NCBI GenBank assembly: GCA_029747015.1
Contig: JAKOGI010000005.1
Coordinates: 1,230,191-1,294,190 of the forward strand
Direction: 5' to 3'
DNA from: Carnegiea gigantea
Lineage: Eukaryota > Streptophyta > Magnoliopsida > Caryophyllales > Cactaceae
DNA length: 64,000 bases
Below, one piece after another: positions 36,118 through 47,565 of the stretch; position 1 is the first letter of the stretch, and each line of letters opens with the position of its first letter. A program made the position numbers and the translations under genes. Under the pieces are notes generated by a model. The model made no database searches. It saw nothing but the letters and a program-made list of their open reading frames with translations, and was not told the origin of the DNA.

Positions 36118-36989
36118 TATGTATTGCAAGGCAACATATTTTTTAGAGTGAGCTATTGGTTTCCCTGTTAGGCACCAGATTAATTATAGTGATTACATTT
36201 GGTGAGCAGATAACTAATTTATGATTGTTGAGTACAAGCTCAATACAAGTGAGCTAAATGTATTTCTTTAGTGAGCCAATTACTATATTTAGTGAGCACA
36301 CAACTCATATTGGTGAGCTGTTATTTCTCATATGTACATAGCAACAATGAAAATATCATCTGGAAAAACAACCATAACATTTGTGGTAAGCTATAATGCA
36401 ACATCAGTGAGCGTACAGATCAATCCTAATGAGCCAAACGTTTTTTTTAGTCAGCAAAAAAATTGCTCTATAGCATAGGGCAACATATTTTTTATAGTGA
36501 GCTAAATGTATACCTATAGTGAGCCAACGACTATATTTAGTGGGCACATAACTCATAATGGTGAGCTATTATTTCTCGTGTGTCACAAATCAAAATTTAC
36601 ATGTAATGAATGCAATCCAGTTCGAAAATCTCAAAATTAACTCGTTAAAATGCAAAACTGACGAACACAACTTTTAATCCCGAAAACAAAAATAGAGATC
36701 GAAAAAACGTTATCAAACTTGACGAACAAATCCGTTTGATGATGATTCAACATCAATAGCGACGTTAAGATTAAATCCAGCCATTCAATAATTGCTGAAC
36801 ACTAAAGCAATCGAAGCAGTAAAGAGTAATCGAATAATGGGGAGAATGAAAACTGCGATTTCAAAAAATTGAGGAGCATGAATTTTTTTTTTAAAAAAAA
36901 GGTCAGACTCAGCAATTTGAAGAACAAAACTGTTATTGATGGGCCGAGGTGGACGATTGAGTTGTCCACCCGGTTATACGTAATAATTT

Positions 36990-38660
36990 ACGATAAAAGG
37001 TAGGGAACAAAATTTATGTTGGATGTTTTTTATAAAATAACAAAAAAAGGAAAAAAAGGCGAAAAAGTTAGTATCAAACTGTATACACATACAATAATTG
37101 TGTGTTTAACTGTGAGATATGTAAATACATTTATCATAAATGATTTGATGCTTTTATGTATTTTCTATTTTTCTTTTTTGAGTAAAAGGGTCTTAAATAA
37201 TAATATTTATTTTACAAATATAATAAGACCGTTAGACATTTATATTCGCGATATTTATTTTACAAATATGTCCACAAATACCCCTAACTAAATTGTAGCA
37301 TACAGGAATTGAGACCCAAACTTACACTATCTTCAAAATGACCATGTATCTTTTTAAGAAGTAACTACAAATTGATATACCATTACACATATTAAATTAC
37401 ATGCAATCATTCGATTTCAAATTTCTTATTATATGATAAATAAATTTACATGCTTCAAAGATATATATACAATTATCATATATGTATGTCGTTTGACACT
37501 AACATCTTCACCCATTTTTTTCCCTCTTTTGGTTATTTTAAAAAAAAATCATATAATATAAGAATTGTTCTTTTATTATGCTAAAAATAGTGTCCAATTA
37601 AAAACATAGTTGCCAATCCAAGTAACATGTCAAAAATAAAATAATTTATGTAGATATTTTTTAGTATTAATTAGTTAAATATATTAGTGCTTCTAACAAA
37701 AATAAATGATAAAATTACATACTATTTGAAGAAAAATAATATAATCATAAAATTTTTACACATGTCTATGCGATGTACCAAAAACACACTAATTAGCATT
37801 GATAAAAGCATACGATGGATAATTTATTTTGTTTTTTCTAAACTCAATATGACAACTGGTGGCCCAAGGTTCCAAATATTCCACAGTCGTACATGAACTT
37901 CCTAAAATGGAAAGTCCCCACCTCTGAAAATTGAAAGTAGACCAGGACCATTTCCACGACTATATTTTATTTTTAAAAACATGTTTATACAATTATACTT
38001 CATATTTTCCTTGGCCCTTTGGGTTATTTTCAAAAATTAGTTAGTGTCTTTTATAATTCGAATTTGAATAAATAAAATAATAAAACGATGGAGATGTATT
38101 TTTCCCGTTATTGGATTTTAAAAAGTATGATGACTTGAGCTCCATGAATTATGTGAATAGGAAAAATTATGCACTCAAGTTTAAAATCCAAATGAACAAT
38201 TAATTACTATTTCCAATATTCATTCAATTTCGTACCCTGAACAAAAGTCGTGTCGTATATAACAACCTTCTATTTAAATTGTAAAGACTACTACAGCGCC
38301 CTGAACAATCTAATACGCCATCAAAATAAAGTACAAGATAGTTTATGCACATATTTATTTAATATATTATAATTCAAAATTAGAAATTGATTTAAAATTG
38401 ACTTTTTATCATGTCCAAAAAGTGAATATTGTATACCATTCTTATTGAATTACCAAATTCAAATAGTCAACTTAAAACAAGATTTCATTAACCCGACAAT
38501 GCACCCATTTAGAGAATTACAACTGCTTCGAAAAAAAAAGTTAAAAAAAAAGAAAAAAAGAAACACGTATGCTGCTGCTACGGACAAACAAATTACGTTG
38601 CTTGACGTCGGCTACAAATTAGAAAATATTTATTGTTGTCTTTGTTAAAGTTTAGCGTTC
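36990..38660. other. AT-rich intergenic DNA without recognisable genes
   Basis: Very AT-rich sequence with short chance frames (for example 37016-37291). Nothing with family motifs was found on either strand. Confidence 0.6.
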
Positions 38661-38667
38661 TTGCTGG

Positions 38668-38821
38668 TCTTACTTTTATATTAGCGTATGTTTTAGACTA
38701 TTCTCTGGTGGCGGTTTATATTTTTCCGTAAACATTATCTCTTATCTTACTTTTATATTAGCGTATCTTTTATACTAATCTCTAATAGCAGTTCATATTT
38801 TTCCGTAGACATTATTTCTTT
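38668..38821 (+). repeat. 77-bp tandem duplication
   Basis: TCTTACTTTTATATTAGCGTAT starts at 38668 and 38745 in shortened form TCTTACTTTTATATTAGCG; both copies end in TTTTTCCGTA(A/G)ACATTAT. The two differ at several places. Confidence 0.8.
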
Positions 38822-38892
38822 TTGAATTGACACCCAATTCTAGTGATTTTTTTAATTTAAAAAAAAAAAGAAGAGACCAAAGCATGCACTAA

Positions 38893-39106
38893 GGACCTGT
38901 TCTTCTCGTAGGTCAATTTTAAAATATCAATCTCAATCTATTTCAATCTACTTCAATTCACTTTTACTATTTTAACCAAGTTCAATTTATCACATAAAAA
39001 AATTCAACCCATTTCAACCTACTTCAACCCATTTCAACCTACTTCAACCTGTCTCAGTCGACTTCAACCCACTTCACCCCAATTTACCCACGAAAAGAAT
39101 AGACCC
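38893..39106. mobile_element. Tourist-like (PIF/Harbinger) MITE
   Basis: A 214-bp element has inverted ends GGACCTGTTCTTCTCGTAGG and, reversed, GGGTCTATTCTTTTCGTGGG, flanked on both sides by TAA (38890-38892 and 39107-39109). A TAA duplication and GG(G/A)CCTGTTC-like ends are characteristic of PIF/Harbinger MITEs. The interior has direct CAACCTACTTCAACCCATTT repeats and no coding capacity. Confidence 0.75.
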
Positions 39107-39149
39107 TAAATTTCAAATGCACAAATCACTTGTAGTTACCAATGAACTC

Positions 39150-39257
39150 TTAGCCTACTAAGCCTAGTGATGAAGGCTGAGGTACTGGTACATTAGATCT
39201 TATGTTTGATTCTTTTCTCTCTCATTGTATTGTTATTGTATTGTATTGTATTGTCAT
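39150..39257 (+). mobile_element. Candidate SINE with A/B-box-like words and TTGTA tail
   Basis: TAGCCTACTAAGCCTAGTGATG resembles a pol III A-box region (key word AGCCTAGTGA at 39161), and TATGTTTGATTC (39201-39212) resembles a B box. The tail is a TTGTATTGTATTGTATTGT repeat. This is weak but coherent. Confidence 0.4.
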
Positions 39258-39850
39258 TTGTGGCTTATATAGACCCCCCCAAAAAAAGTCACCGGTAGTT
39301 AAAGCTGAATAGAAGTTCCCTCCCAGTAATGAGTCTCTATTTCTCCTATTAAATTCAAGAACTCAAGCGTAATTGCTTGGCATTGATCTCCATTGTTAAA
39401 TTTCATTCCACTAGTCTGGGTCTGTGCTTTACACAGAGCATGTTCAAGTAGACAATGTGTACATATGTTATAAAATAATAAACGGAAAGTTATTATAGAC
39501 ATAATTAATATTATAATTCAGCGGAGAGAATGGAAAAACTCAATGAAAAAGTTAACTATAAAGCAACTTCGTACATAACAAATGGGCTAATCAATTAAAA
39601 ACTATATGATTGTAGAAAAGGGAATTAGAAAAAAAAAATAATGAATGACGGCAATGATTGATAGTGAGCAGGATCTTGTGATTGTTGAAGGAGTTTGGGA
39701 GGAGTTACAGGGATTAGTTGATGATGAGGTTGATTACATGATTTAACATGATAGGATATATAGATGGCATGAGAATGTTACGGATTAGGCAGTTATGAAT
39801 TTATCACTTTTTTTTTTTAGAATTGTATATTTTATCTTTTTATTTATATT

Positions 39851-39999
39851 TGAAAGTGTAAATTCTGTGATATAATAACTGTTCCTTTAATAGAGAAATA
39901 AGAACCGGTTAATTTTGTTTTTATTTTTTTAAATGAAGAGATTGAGTTAGTTTTTTATGAGAGAGATTGAGGTAGTTAATATTAGTGGATTAACTATTT
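39851..39999 (+). repeat. Dispersed repeat R1, copy a
   Basis: It starts TGAAAGTGTAAATTCTGTG and ends TAATATTAGTGGATTAACTA. A near-identical copy lies 1.1 kb downstream. Function unknown. Confidence 0.7.
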
Positions 40000-40967
40000 A
40001 ATAATTAATTGTTGTATTTTAAAATTCGAAATGGATACATTTGGTGGGATTGAATGAAATGTCAAAATTGGAGGAGGGAAGCCTTTAGAAATCCTTATAT
40101 TTTGCTACTTATAATATAAAGATTCAACATCCGTCGGTAATCCTCTGGTGTGAAGCTTTGAATCCCTCACCTATATAGACATTTGTGCCTAGCACACACG
40201 CAAACAAAAGCAAATCAAATCAAGAAAATCCGAATACCTATAGCCAATCTTTCGCCAAAAACATATTAAAAAACGCAAGGGTCTTCCGAATTTTTGAACG
40301 TAGTTCCCGCCGATGAAGATTCCGAACCTTTTGGTACTCAATTGTTTGTGCACTTGCTATATTCTTAGCACAAAACTCTCCCTGAAGAGCACGGTACACA
40401 AACTGGATCAACTGTGGCCATCACCAACCAAGACACAATAATATCAACAGATTGAGCCTCACATGAGAAACAGAAGCATTGAAGACATATAGCTGCCAAA
40501 AATTTTCGCCATTGATTCACCCAGATCTAGTCCTCACGGCAAAAGTGAGCCACAGGATTCTGGTTTAGCGCAAAACATAAATGCTGATTTGATGCAATAG
40601 CAATTAGAGAACCTTAACACCACATAGATTTCTTCCAATCTAAAATCACTAAAAAAAAGTGAAAATCACCGGAGAAAAATAATCATGAAAAATAATCGCA
40701 CTGCCTATAGTTACGCTAGACCAAGAGAGAAGAGGGCAAAAAAATGACAACAGCGAATCCATGATCATACGAAAAGAAGTCAGTGTTGTACACGGTCGTG
40801 CTTGGAGTGAAAACAAAATTGGGATGGCAGAATAGCAAATAGCATATAGGTGATAGAACCTATGCCAACATGACCACAAAGTTCAGAACATCCACGACCC
40901 AGCATTTACTCACACAAACCACCCTTCACCACCTTAATGTCAAATCTGAAGCAAGTGATTCATTATT
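40000..40967. other. Unassigned DNA between the R1 copies
   Basis: No intact gene is seen. The stretch is less AT-rich than its surroundings, with short broken frames, and lies between two direct R1 repeats. It may belong to the same larger element as the epimerase fragments that follow. Confidence 0.4.
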
Positions 40968-41114
40968 TGAAAGTGTAAATTCTGTGATATAATAACCGTT
41001 CTTTTAAGAGAGAGAGAAGAACCGTTAATTTTTTTTTTTTTTTAAATGAAGAGATTGAGTTAGTTTTGTATGAGAGAGGTTGAGGTAGTTAATATTAGTG
41101 GATTAACTATTAAT
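40968..41114 (+). repeat. Dispersed repeat R1, copy b
   Basis: It is a near-identical direct copy of R1a, differing mainly in a T-run length and a few bases. A more diverged relative with AAAACCGGTTTTTGAGG and GAGAGGTAGT occurs near 50100-50260. Confidence 0.7.
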
Positions 41115-41347
41115 ACGAGCTAGTTTCCTGATGCCAAATCTGATTCAGCATCAATCATTCTTGCTATCCTAATCCCATTAGACGGACTCACGTAGAAAAT
41201 CACAACAACGAATAAACTTTTAAAATAAAGGGAAAATCGAATCGAAAACCTGAAATTGAAAATCCAAATGCTAATCAACATTTCATGCAAAGAGGGAGAG
41301 TGATGGAGAGTGATATTGACTTTTAAACAAAAGATTCATGATGTTCA

Positions 41348-41746
<399 letters not shown>

Positions 41747-41937
41747 CTGCAGAGGTAATTAAAATTCACATTGAGCAGTCTGGCGATAGTTCTTGAAAAA
41801 AATCAGTTTTTTGAAGGAAAATGATCAGGCACAAAATCCATATTTAACAAAGCGAAGAAAATCAATAAACAAATGAAGGGCTCAATAGTCAGGGGCAGCA
41901 ACACGCTCTACATAGTATGGTTTAAATATCTCAATTG

Positions 41938-41942
41938 TTATG
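41938..41942 (+). other. Target-site duplication TTATG, left copy
   Basis: TTATG directly precedes the LTR at 41943. The same five bases directly follow the outermost LTR at 49671-49675. The whole 7.7-kb composite therefore sits in one insertion site. Confidence 0.9.
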
Positions 41943-42581
41943 TGTTAGGATTAATATCAGAATAACAGTATAGCGGAAGCGATAGGATGCAATAGAAAAT
42001 CAGAAATTCAACCAATCACAAACAACAGAACAATAGGAAGAGAACAAGAACACAGGAATTTAACGTGGAAAACCCAATGTGGGAAAAACCACGGACGGCG
42101 ACAGCACCAGAACAATTCACTATGAGCAGGAAAGTACACCACGATCACAATCACCTCAGTGATTCGATCAAAGAGCAGAATTACAATCTCTCTATTGTAA
42201 TCTCTCACAAACGACTTTTACCTCTCAATGTGTTTATGAGTACTGAAGTGTTTTAGATCCTAGGCTTGACCCCCTTTATATAGGGTCTAAACAGTAGGGG
42301 TTTTCCCTTTAAAGTAGAACCCTAGCCGCCAGGAGGAATCCCCCTCGGAGACAGAAACCCTAGCCGCCATCCGAAAGAGGCGGCGAAAAGACACGTGGCA
42401 CGACCGTGCCACGTGGCACGGTCACCCAGTGCCACACGGCACGGCCGTGCCATATGGCACGGTGCCCCCGTGCCAATTTTCTGTCCCTCTCGTCTTCGGC
42501 TCTTCGTCTTGGCACGCCCGTGTCTGTGCAGCATGGGCTCCCCGTGCCGATACTCGAGATTTTGGGCCATAAAACCCAACA
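41943..42581 (-). mobile_element. Copia LTR-A (3' LTR, subfamily I)
   Basis: The plus strand reads TGTTAGGATTAATATCAG to AAAACCCAACA, 639 bp. In the element sense there is a TATA box, CTATATAAAG, at about 42274-42284. A GC-rich module with CACGTGGCACG palindromes lies at 42390-42480. Next to it the minus strand has a polypurine tract ending GGTGGAGAT. Confidence 0.9.
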
Positions 42582-44049
42582 ATCTCCACCTTGGACCAAA
42601 ATCTCCAATCTTCAACTTTCCGTCGCCATCGTCTCACCCCTAAGGGTGATGCCCCCTATGGGGCTATGCCCCGCAGGGCCCTCAAAAACTGCGAATACCA
42701 ACTGAGTTCAAGCAATGCTTGAACTTAGCTCTAGGAGATGATTTATATGAACTTTCCTTCATATAACCTGTCACAGTAGATGCCTGCAAGACATAGAGGC
42801 CTCCTTGCCTCAAACCCTTCAGCAGAATCCTACTGCCCTTTGAGACCTTCAGAACTCCACCTTCAGCTGAATATTTGCACCCTTTGGATTCAAGGGTGCC
42901 CAACGAGATGAGGTTACGCTTCAAGTCAGGAACGTGACGAACATTCGATAAGGTCCTGACAACACCATCATGAGTCTTGATTTTAACAGTACCAATTCCA
43001 GTTACATTACATTGGGCATTATTGCCCATGTGAACAACAGATGAATCAACTGGATCATATGTTGAAAACCAGTCCTTGTGAGGACACATATGATAGGTAC
43101 ACCCAGAATCAAGAATCCAATCAAAATCACTCCCCCCTTCAGTAGAGGTAGCAAACAGAACGTCCCCATCAGAATCAGATTCAGCAAATGAAGCTTCAGC
43201 AGGCTCCTGAGAATTATCTTCCTCTTTCTCCTTCTTCTTTTGCAGTTTCCAGCAGTTAGCAATAATATGACCCAATTTACCACAGTAATTGCAGGTCTTA
43301 CCAGCATGAGGATTTTTAGACTTAGAACGGTTCTTACTCCTATTACCGTTCCCTTTTCAGTTGTTGTACCCCTTACTGCTAATCTCTCAGCAGAATCAGC
43401 ATGAATGTCAAGATCAAACTTCTCTTTAGACAACAGGTTTGACTTAACATCTTCAAACGATATAGTATTAGAATTACTATATAGCATAATCTCCTTAAAG
43501 TGTTTATAAGAAGGGGGTAACGACACAACAAGCAAAATAGCCTTATCCTCATCCTCAACTTTCACATCTAGACTCTCCTAAGTCAATAAGAATAGAGTTA
43601 AACTCATTCAAATGCTTTTGGACAGGGGTACCTTCAGCCATACGAAAGGTATACAACCTTTCCTTCAAACGGATCTTGTTGGCGAGACTCTTTGTCATGT
43701 AGAGTTCCTCCAGCCGAGCCCAAAGATCCACCGCAGTTGTCTTATCAAGCACCTCTCGCAAGACATGTGGTGCCAATCACAACTGTATGGCTGAAACCGC
43801 TTTCAGCTCCAGTTCCTCCCATTCGTCCTCCGTCAACGACCCACGTCGCTTCTTCTGTTCTTCAGCCCATTGCTCATCTGTTGTCTTCTCGGGTTTGACA
43901 TGAGGTCCCTTCAGAACCTTCCACAACCCGTGCTGAATGAGAACTGCTCTCATCTGCACCTTCCAGAGATTAAAACTAATCTCCCCATCGAATTTCTGAA
44001 TATCTACCCTCATGATAGAAGACATCCTATAACCAGAGCTCTGATACCA
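42582..44049 (-). pseudogene. Copia internal region 1: gag-protease only, broken
   Basis: The frame starts at about 44025 (MSSIMRVDIQKFDGEISFNL) and shows the UBN2-type gag, a zinc knuckle (CNYCGKLGHIIANCW) and the aspartic protease motif WILDSGCTYHM, then a gag-pre-integrase start (LRQGGLYVLQAST). It ends SVGIRSF and goes straight to the polypurine tract; integrase, RT and RNase H are absent. Relative to the sister copies there is a nonsense codon at about 43777 (Cys to stop in AIQLCLAP) and single-base shifts at about 43577 and 43357. The tRNA-Met primer site GCTCTGATACCA (reverse) is at 44038-44049. Confidence 0.88.
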
Positions 44050-44162
44050 CTTGTTAGGGAGATCCAAGGAGGGAGCCCACTTCAATTAAGGTCTATGGCA
44101 ACAAGTCAAAGTGAGGTTCCATCCTAAAACCAATTGGCAATAGGAGGAGTAGCCCTCTTGAC

Positions 44163-44204
44163 TTATATACCATGACCCTTCTTCTCAAACTCCCGATGTG
44201 GGAC
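44163..44204 (-). promoter_or_regulatory. snRNA-type USE plus TATA in TRIM LTR (copy 1)
   Basis: In the element sense GTCCCACATCG (44204-44194) is followed after 24 bases by TATATAA (44169-44163). This word equals the plant snRNA upstream sequence element consensus RTCCCACATCG. Confidence 0.65.
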
Positions 44205-44570
44205 TTCTTTACTCATGTGTGACGTTCCCAACAATCTCCCCCTCACACATGAGTGCACAAGCTCCCCCTTGAGCGGAAGCCTTTACCAAGGTGTCAAGCC
44301 ACCCATCAAGAGCTTATCCACACCATCGAGCCACGCTGCAGCACACGTATTACCGCTCGATCAACACCTGCGTGTCATTTCACCAAGCTCGTCCATGGGG
44401 TCCACTATGCCACACCTTTTTGTTGCCTAGCCGAACGCACCATCAGCTCTGATACCACTTGTTGGGGAGATCCAAGGAGGGAGCCCACTTCAACCAAGGT
44501 CCATGGCAACAAGCCCAAGTGAGGTTCCATCCTAAAACCAATTGGCAATAGGAGGAGTAGCCCACTTGAC

Positions 44571-44612
44571 TTATATACCATGACCCTTCTTCTCAAACTC
44601 CCGATGTGGGAC
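44571..44612 (-). promoter_or_regulatory. snRNA-type USE plus TATA in TRIM LTR (copy 2)
   Basis: The same arrangement as in the other LTR: GTCCCACATCG at 44612-44602, then 24 bases, then TATATAA at 44577-44571. Confidence 0.65.
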
Positions 44613-44655
44613 TTCTTTACTCATGTGTGACGTTCCCAACAAGAGGGAGCCCACT

Positions 44656-45295
44656 TGTTAAGAAAAATATTAGAGCAACAACAATAGCGGAAGCGATAGG
44701 ATGAGTTAGAGATTCAGAAATCAAGTGAATAACAGAAAACAGAAATAAGAAGACAAGAGATTTTAACGTGGAAAACCCAAATCGGAAAAAAACCACGGAC
44801 GGCGACAGCACCAGAACAATTCACTATGAGCAGGAAGAATACAACACGATCACAAACACCACAGTGATTTGATCTAAGAGCAGAATTACAACCTCTCTAT
44901 TGTAATCTCTCACAAAGTACTTCTACCTCTCAATGTATGTATGAGTACTGGAGATATGGAGTTGTTTAGATCCTAGGCTTGACCCCCTTTATATAGGGTC
45001 TAAACAGTAGGGGTTTTCCCTTTAAAGTAGAACCCTAGCCGCTAGGAGGAATCCCCCTCGGAGACAGAAACCCTAGCCGCCATTCGAAAGAGGAGGCGAA
45101 AAGACACGTGGCACGACCGTGCCACGTGGCACGGTCACCCCGTGTCGCATGGCACGGTCGTGCCACATGGCACGGCACCCCCGTGCCAATTTTCTGCCCC
45201 TCTCGCCTTGGTGCTCCTTCGTTGTGGCACGCCCGTGCTCGCGCAGCGTCGTCCCATCGTGCCGGTACTCGAATTTTGGGCCATAAAACCCAACA
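44656..45295 (-). mobile_element. Copia LTR-C (subfamily II)
   Basis: It reads TGTTAAGAAAAATATTAGAG to AAACCCAACA, 640 bp. It differs from LTR-A/E in both end regions, with AGAAAAATATTAGAGCAAC versus GGATTAATATCAG and GTCGTCCCATCGTGCC versus GCATGGGCTCCCC. It matches LTR-D. Confidence 0.9.
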
Positions 45296-46764
45296 ATCTC
45301 CACCTTGGACCAAAATCTTCAATGTTCAACTTTCTGTCGCCGTCGTCTCACCCCAAAGGGTGATGCCCCCTATGGGGCTATGCCCCGCAGGGCCCTCAAA
45401 AACTGCGAATGCCAACTAAGTCCAAGCAATGCTTGAACTTAGCTCTGGGAGATGACTTATATGAACTTTCCTTCATATAACCTGTCACAGTAGATGCCTG
45501 CAAGACATAGAGGCCTCCTTGCCTCAAACCCTTCAGCAGAATCCTACTGCCCTTTGAGACCTTCAGAACTCCACCTTCAGCTGAATATTTGCACCCTTTG
45601 GATTCAAGGGTGCCCAACGAGATGAGGTTACGCTTCAAGTCAGGAACGTGACGAACATTCGATAAAGTCCTGACAACACCATCATGGGTCTTGATTTTAA
45701 CAGTACCGATTCCAGTTACATTACATTGGGCATTATTGCCCATGTGAACAACAGTTGAGTCAACTGGATCATATGTTGAAAACCAGTCCTTGTGAGGACA
45801 CATATGATAGGTACACCCAGAATCAAGAATCCAATCAGAATCGCTCCCCCCTTCAGTAGAGGTAGCAAACAGAACGTCACCATCAGAATCAGATTCAGCA
45901 AACGAAGTTTCAGCAGGCTCATTAGAATTATCTTCTTCTTTCTCCTTCTTCTTTTGCAGTTTCCAACAGTTAGCAATAATATGACCCAATTTACCACAGT
46001 AATTACAGGTCTTACCGGCATGAGGATTTTTAGACTTAGAACGGTTCTTACTCCTATTACTGTTCCCGTTTTCAGTTGTTGTACCCCTTACTACTAATCC
46101 CTCAGCAGAATCAGCATGAATGTCAAGATCAAACTTCTCCTTAGACAACAGATTTGACTTAACATCCTCAAACGATATAGTATTAGAATTACTATATAGC
46201 ATAATCTCCTTAAAGTGTTATAAGAAGGGGGTAACGACACAACAAGCAAAATAGCCTTATCCTCATCCTCAACTTTCACATCTAGACTCTCCAAGTCAAC
46301 AAGAATAGAGTTAAACTCATTCAAATGTTTTTGAATAGGGGTACCTTTAGTCATACGAAAGGTATACAACCTTTCCTTCAAACGGATCTTGTTGGCGAGA
46401 CTCTTCGTCATGTAGAGTTCCTCCAGTCGAGCCCAAAGATCCACCGCAGTTGTCTTATCAAGCACCTCTCGCAGGACATGTGGTGCTAAGCACAACTGTA
46501 TGGCTGAAACCGCCTTCAACTCCAGTTCCTCTCATTCGTCCTCCGTCAACAACCCACGTCTCTTCTTTACATCTTCAGCCCACTGTTCTTCTGTCATCTT
46601 CTCGGGTTTTACGTGAGGTCCCTTCAGAACCTTCCACAACCCGTGCTGAATAAGAACTGCTCTCATCTGCACCTTCCAGAGATTAAAACTAATCTCCCAA
46701 TCGAATTTCTGAATATCTACCCTCATGATAGAAGACATCCTATAACCAAAGCTCTGATACCACT
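45296..46764 (-). pseudogene. Copia internal region 2: gag-protease only, broken
   Basis: It has the same layout as region 1, from the gag start at 46738 to the end LVGIRSF at 45396. Breaks are different: a Trp-to-stop change after LLTEDE at about 46532 and a one-base loss at about 46217 that ends the gag frame after SLPPSY. The zinc knuckle and protease part (46202 down) is open. Integrase and RT are absent here too. Primer site at 46751-46762. Confidence 0.88.
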
Positions 46765-47407
46765 TGTTAGGAAAAATATTAGAGCAACAATAATAGCGGA
46801 AGTGATAGGATGAGTTAGAGATTCAGAAATCAAGTGAATAACAGAAAACAGAAATAAGAAGACAAGAGATTTAACGTGGAAAACCCAAATCCGGAAAAAA
46901 CCACGGACGGCGACAGCACCAGAATAATTCACTATGAGCAGGAAGAATACAACACGATCACAATCACCACAGTGATTTGATCTAAGAGCAGAATTACAAC
47001 CTTTCTATTGTAATCTCTCACAAAGTACTTCTACCTCTCAATGTATGTATGAGTACTGGAGATCAGGAGTTAATTAGATCCTAGGCTTGACCCCTTTATA
47101 TAGGGTCTAAACAGTAGGGGTTTTCCCTTTAAAGTAGAACCCTAGTCGTCAGGAGGAATCCCCCTCGGAGACAAAAACCCTAGCCGCCATCCGAAAGAGG
47201 CGGCGAAAAGACACGTGGCACGGTCACCCCGTGCCGCATGGCACGGTCACCCCGTGCCGCATGGCACGGTCGTGCCACATGGCACGGCACCCCCGTGCCA
47301 ATTTTCTGCCCCTCTCGCCTTGGTGCTTCTTCGTTGTGGCACGCCCGTGCTCGCGCAGCGTCGTCCCATCGTGCCGGTACTCGAATTTTGGGCCATAAAA
47401 CCCAACA
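46765..47407 (-). mobile_element. Copia LTR-D (subfamily II)
   Basis: TGTTAGGAAAAATATTAGAG to AAACCCAACA, 643 bp, close to LTR-C. Its GC-rich module has a local duplication of GGCACGGTCACCCCGTGCC (47219-47260). Confidence 0.9.
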
Positions 47408-47565
47408 ATCCAGTGCCACGTGGCACGGTCGTGCCATATGGCACGGTGCCCCCGTGCCAATTTTCTGTTCCTCTCGTCTTCGGCTCTTCGTCTTGGCATG
47501 CCCGTGTCTGTGCAGCATGGGCTCCCCGTGCCGATACTCGAGATTTTGGGCCATAAAACCCAACA
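47408..47565 (-). mobile_element. Partial copia LTR (subfamily I), fused to LTR-D
   Basis: After LTR-D ends there is a second, 158-bp LTR end that matches LTR-A from its CAGTGCCACG line to AAAACCCAACA. It is the element-sense 5' portion of a subfamily I LTR and leads into internal region 3. This marks a recombination joint. Confidence 0.85.

Larger units (their letters stand above)
31650..36990. mobile_element. Unclassified element built from repeated TTTAGTGAGC motifs (interrupted by a solo LTR)
   Basis: From about 31740 to 33130 and again from 36120 to 36580 the sequence is studded with GTGAGC/GTGAGT words, usually as TTTAGTGAGC or TTGGTGAGC; more than thirty are visible. Outside them each edge has a short hairpin: GGTTGTAC...GTATAACCGG near 31668-31698 on the left, and GTGGACGATTGAGTTGTCCAC followed by CGGTTATACG near 36950-36980 on the right. 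When the solo LTR at 33130-36117 is taken out the remaining element is about 2.35 kb and has no long frame. It may be a non-autonomous Mutator/VANDAL-like DNA transposon whose motif array is a binding platform, but this is inference. Boundaries are approximate. Confidence 0.5.
44052..44641 (-). mobile_element. TRIM element, 590 bp
   Basis: Two 182-bp LTRs (44052-44233 and 44460-44641), TGTTAGGGAGATCC...GTTCCCAACA on the plus strand, enclose only 226 bp. The interior has a tRNA-Met primer site (44446-44457) and a polypurine GAGGGGGAGAT (44234-44244, reverse), with no coding frame. This is a terminal-repeat retrotransposon in miniature. The LTRs differ at a handful of positions. The element joins copia internal region 1 exactly two bases after that region's own primer site, and is followed by a 14-bp remnant (44642-44655) matching part of its own LTR. 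Confidence 0.88.

Noticed and set aside
42395..42705. Overlapping long frames in several phases within the copia LTRs (also at 45108-45419 and 47215-47627)
   Set aside because: They come from the repeated GTGGCACGG palindromes, which lack stops in many frames. The reading is low-complexity and overlaps LTR sequence.
44052..44641. Cassandra-type TRIM with 5S rRNA in its LTR
   Set aside because: The LTR has no recognisable 5S rRNA internal promoter; its visible signals are USE and TATA words.
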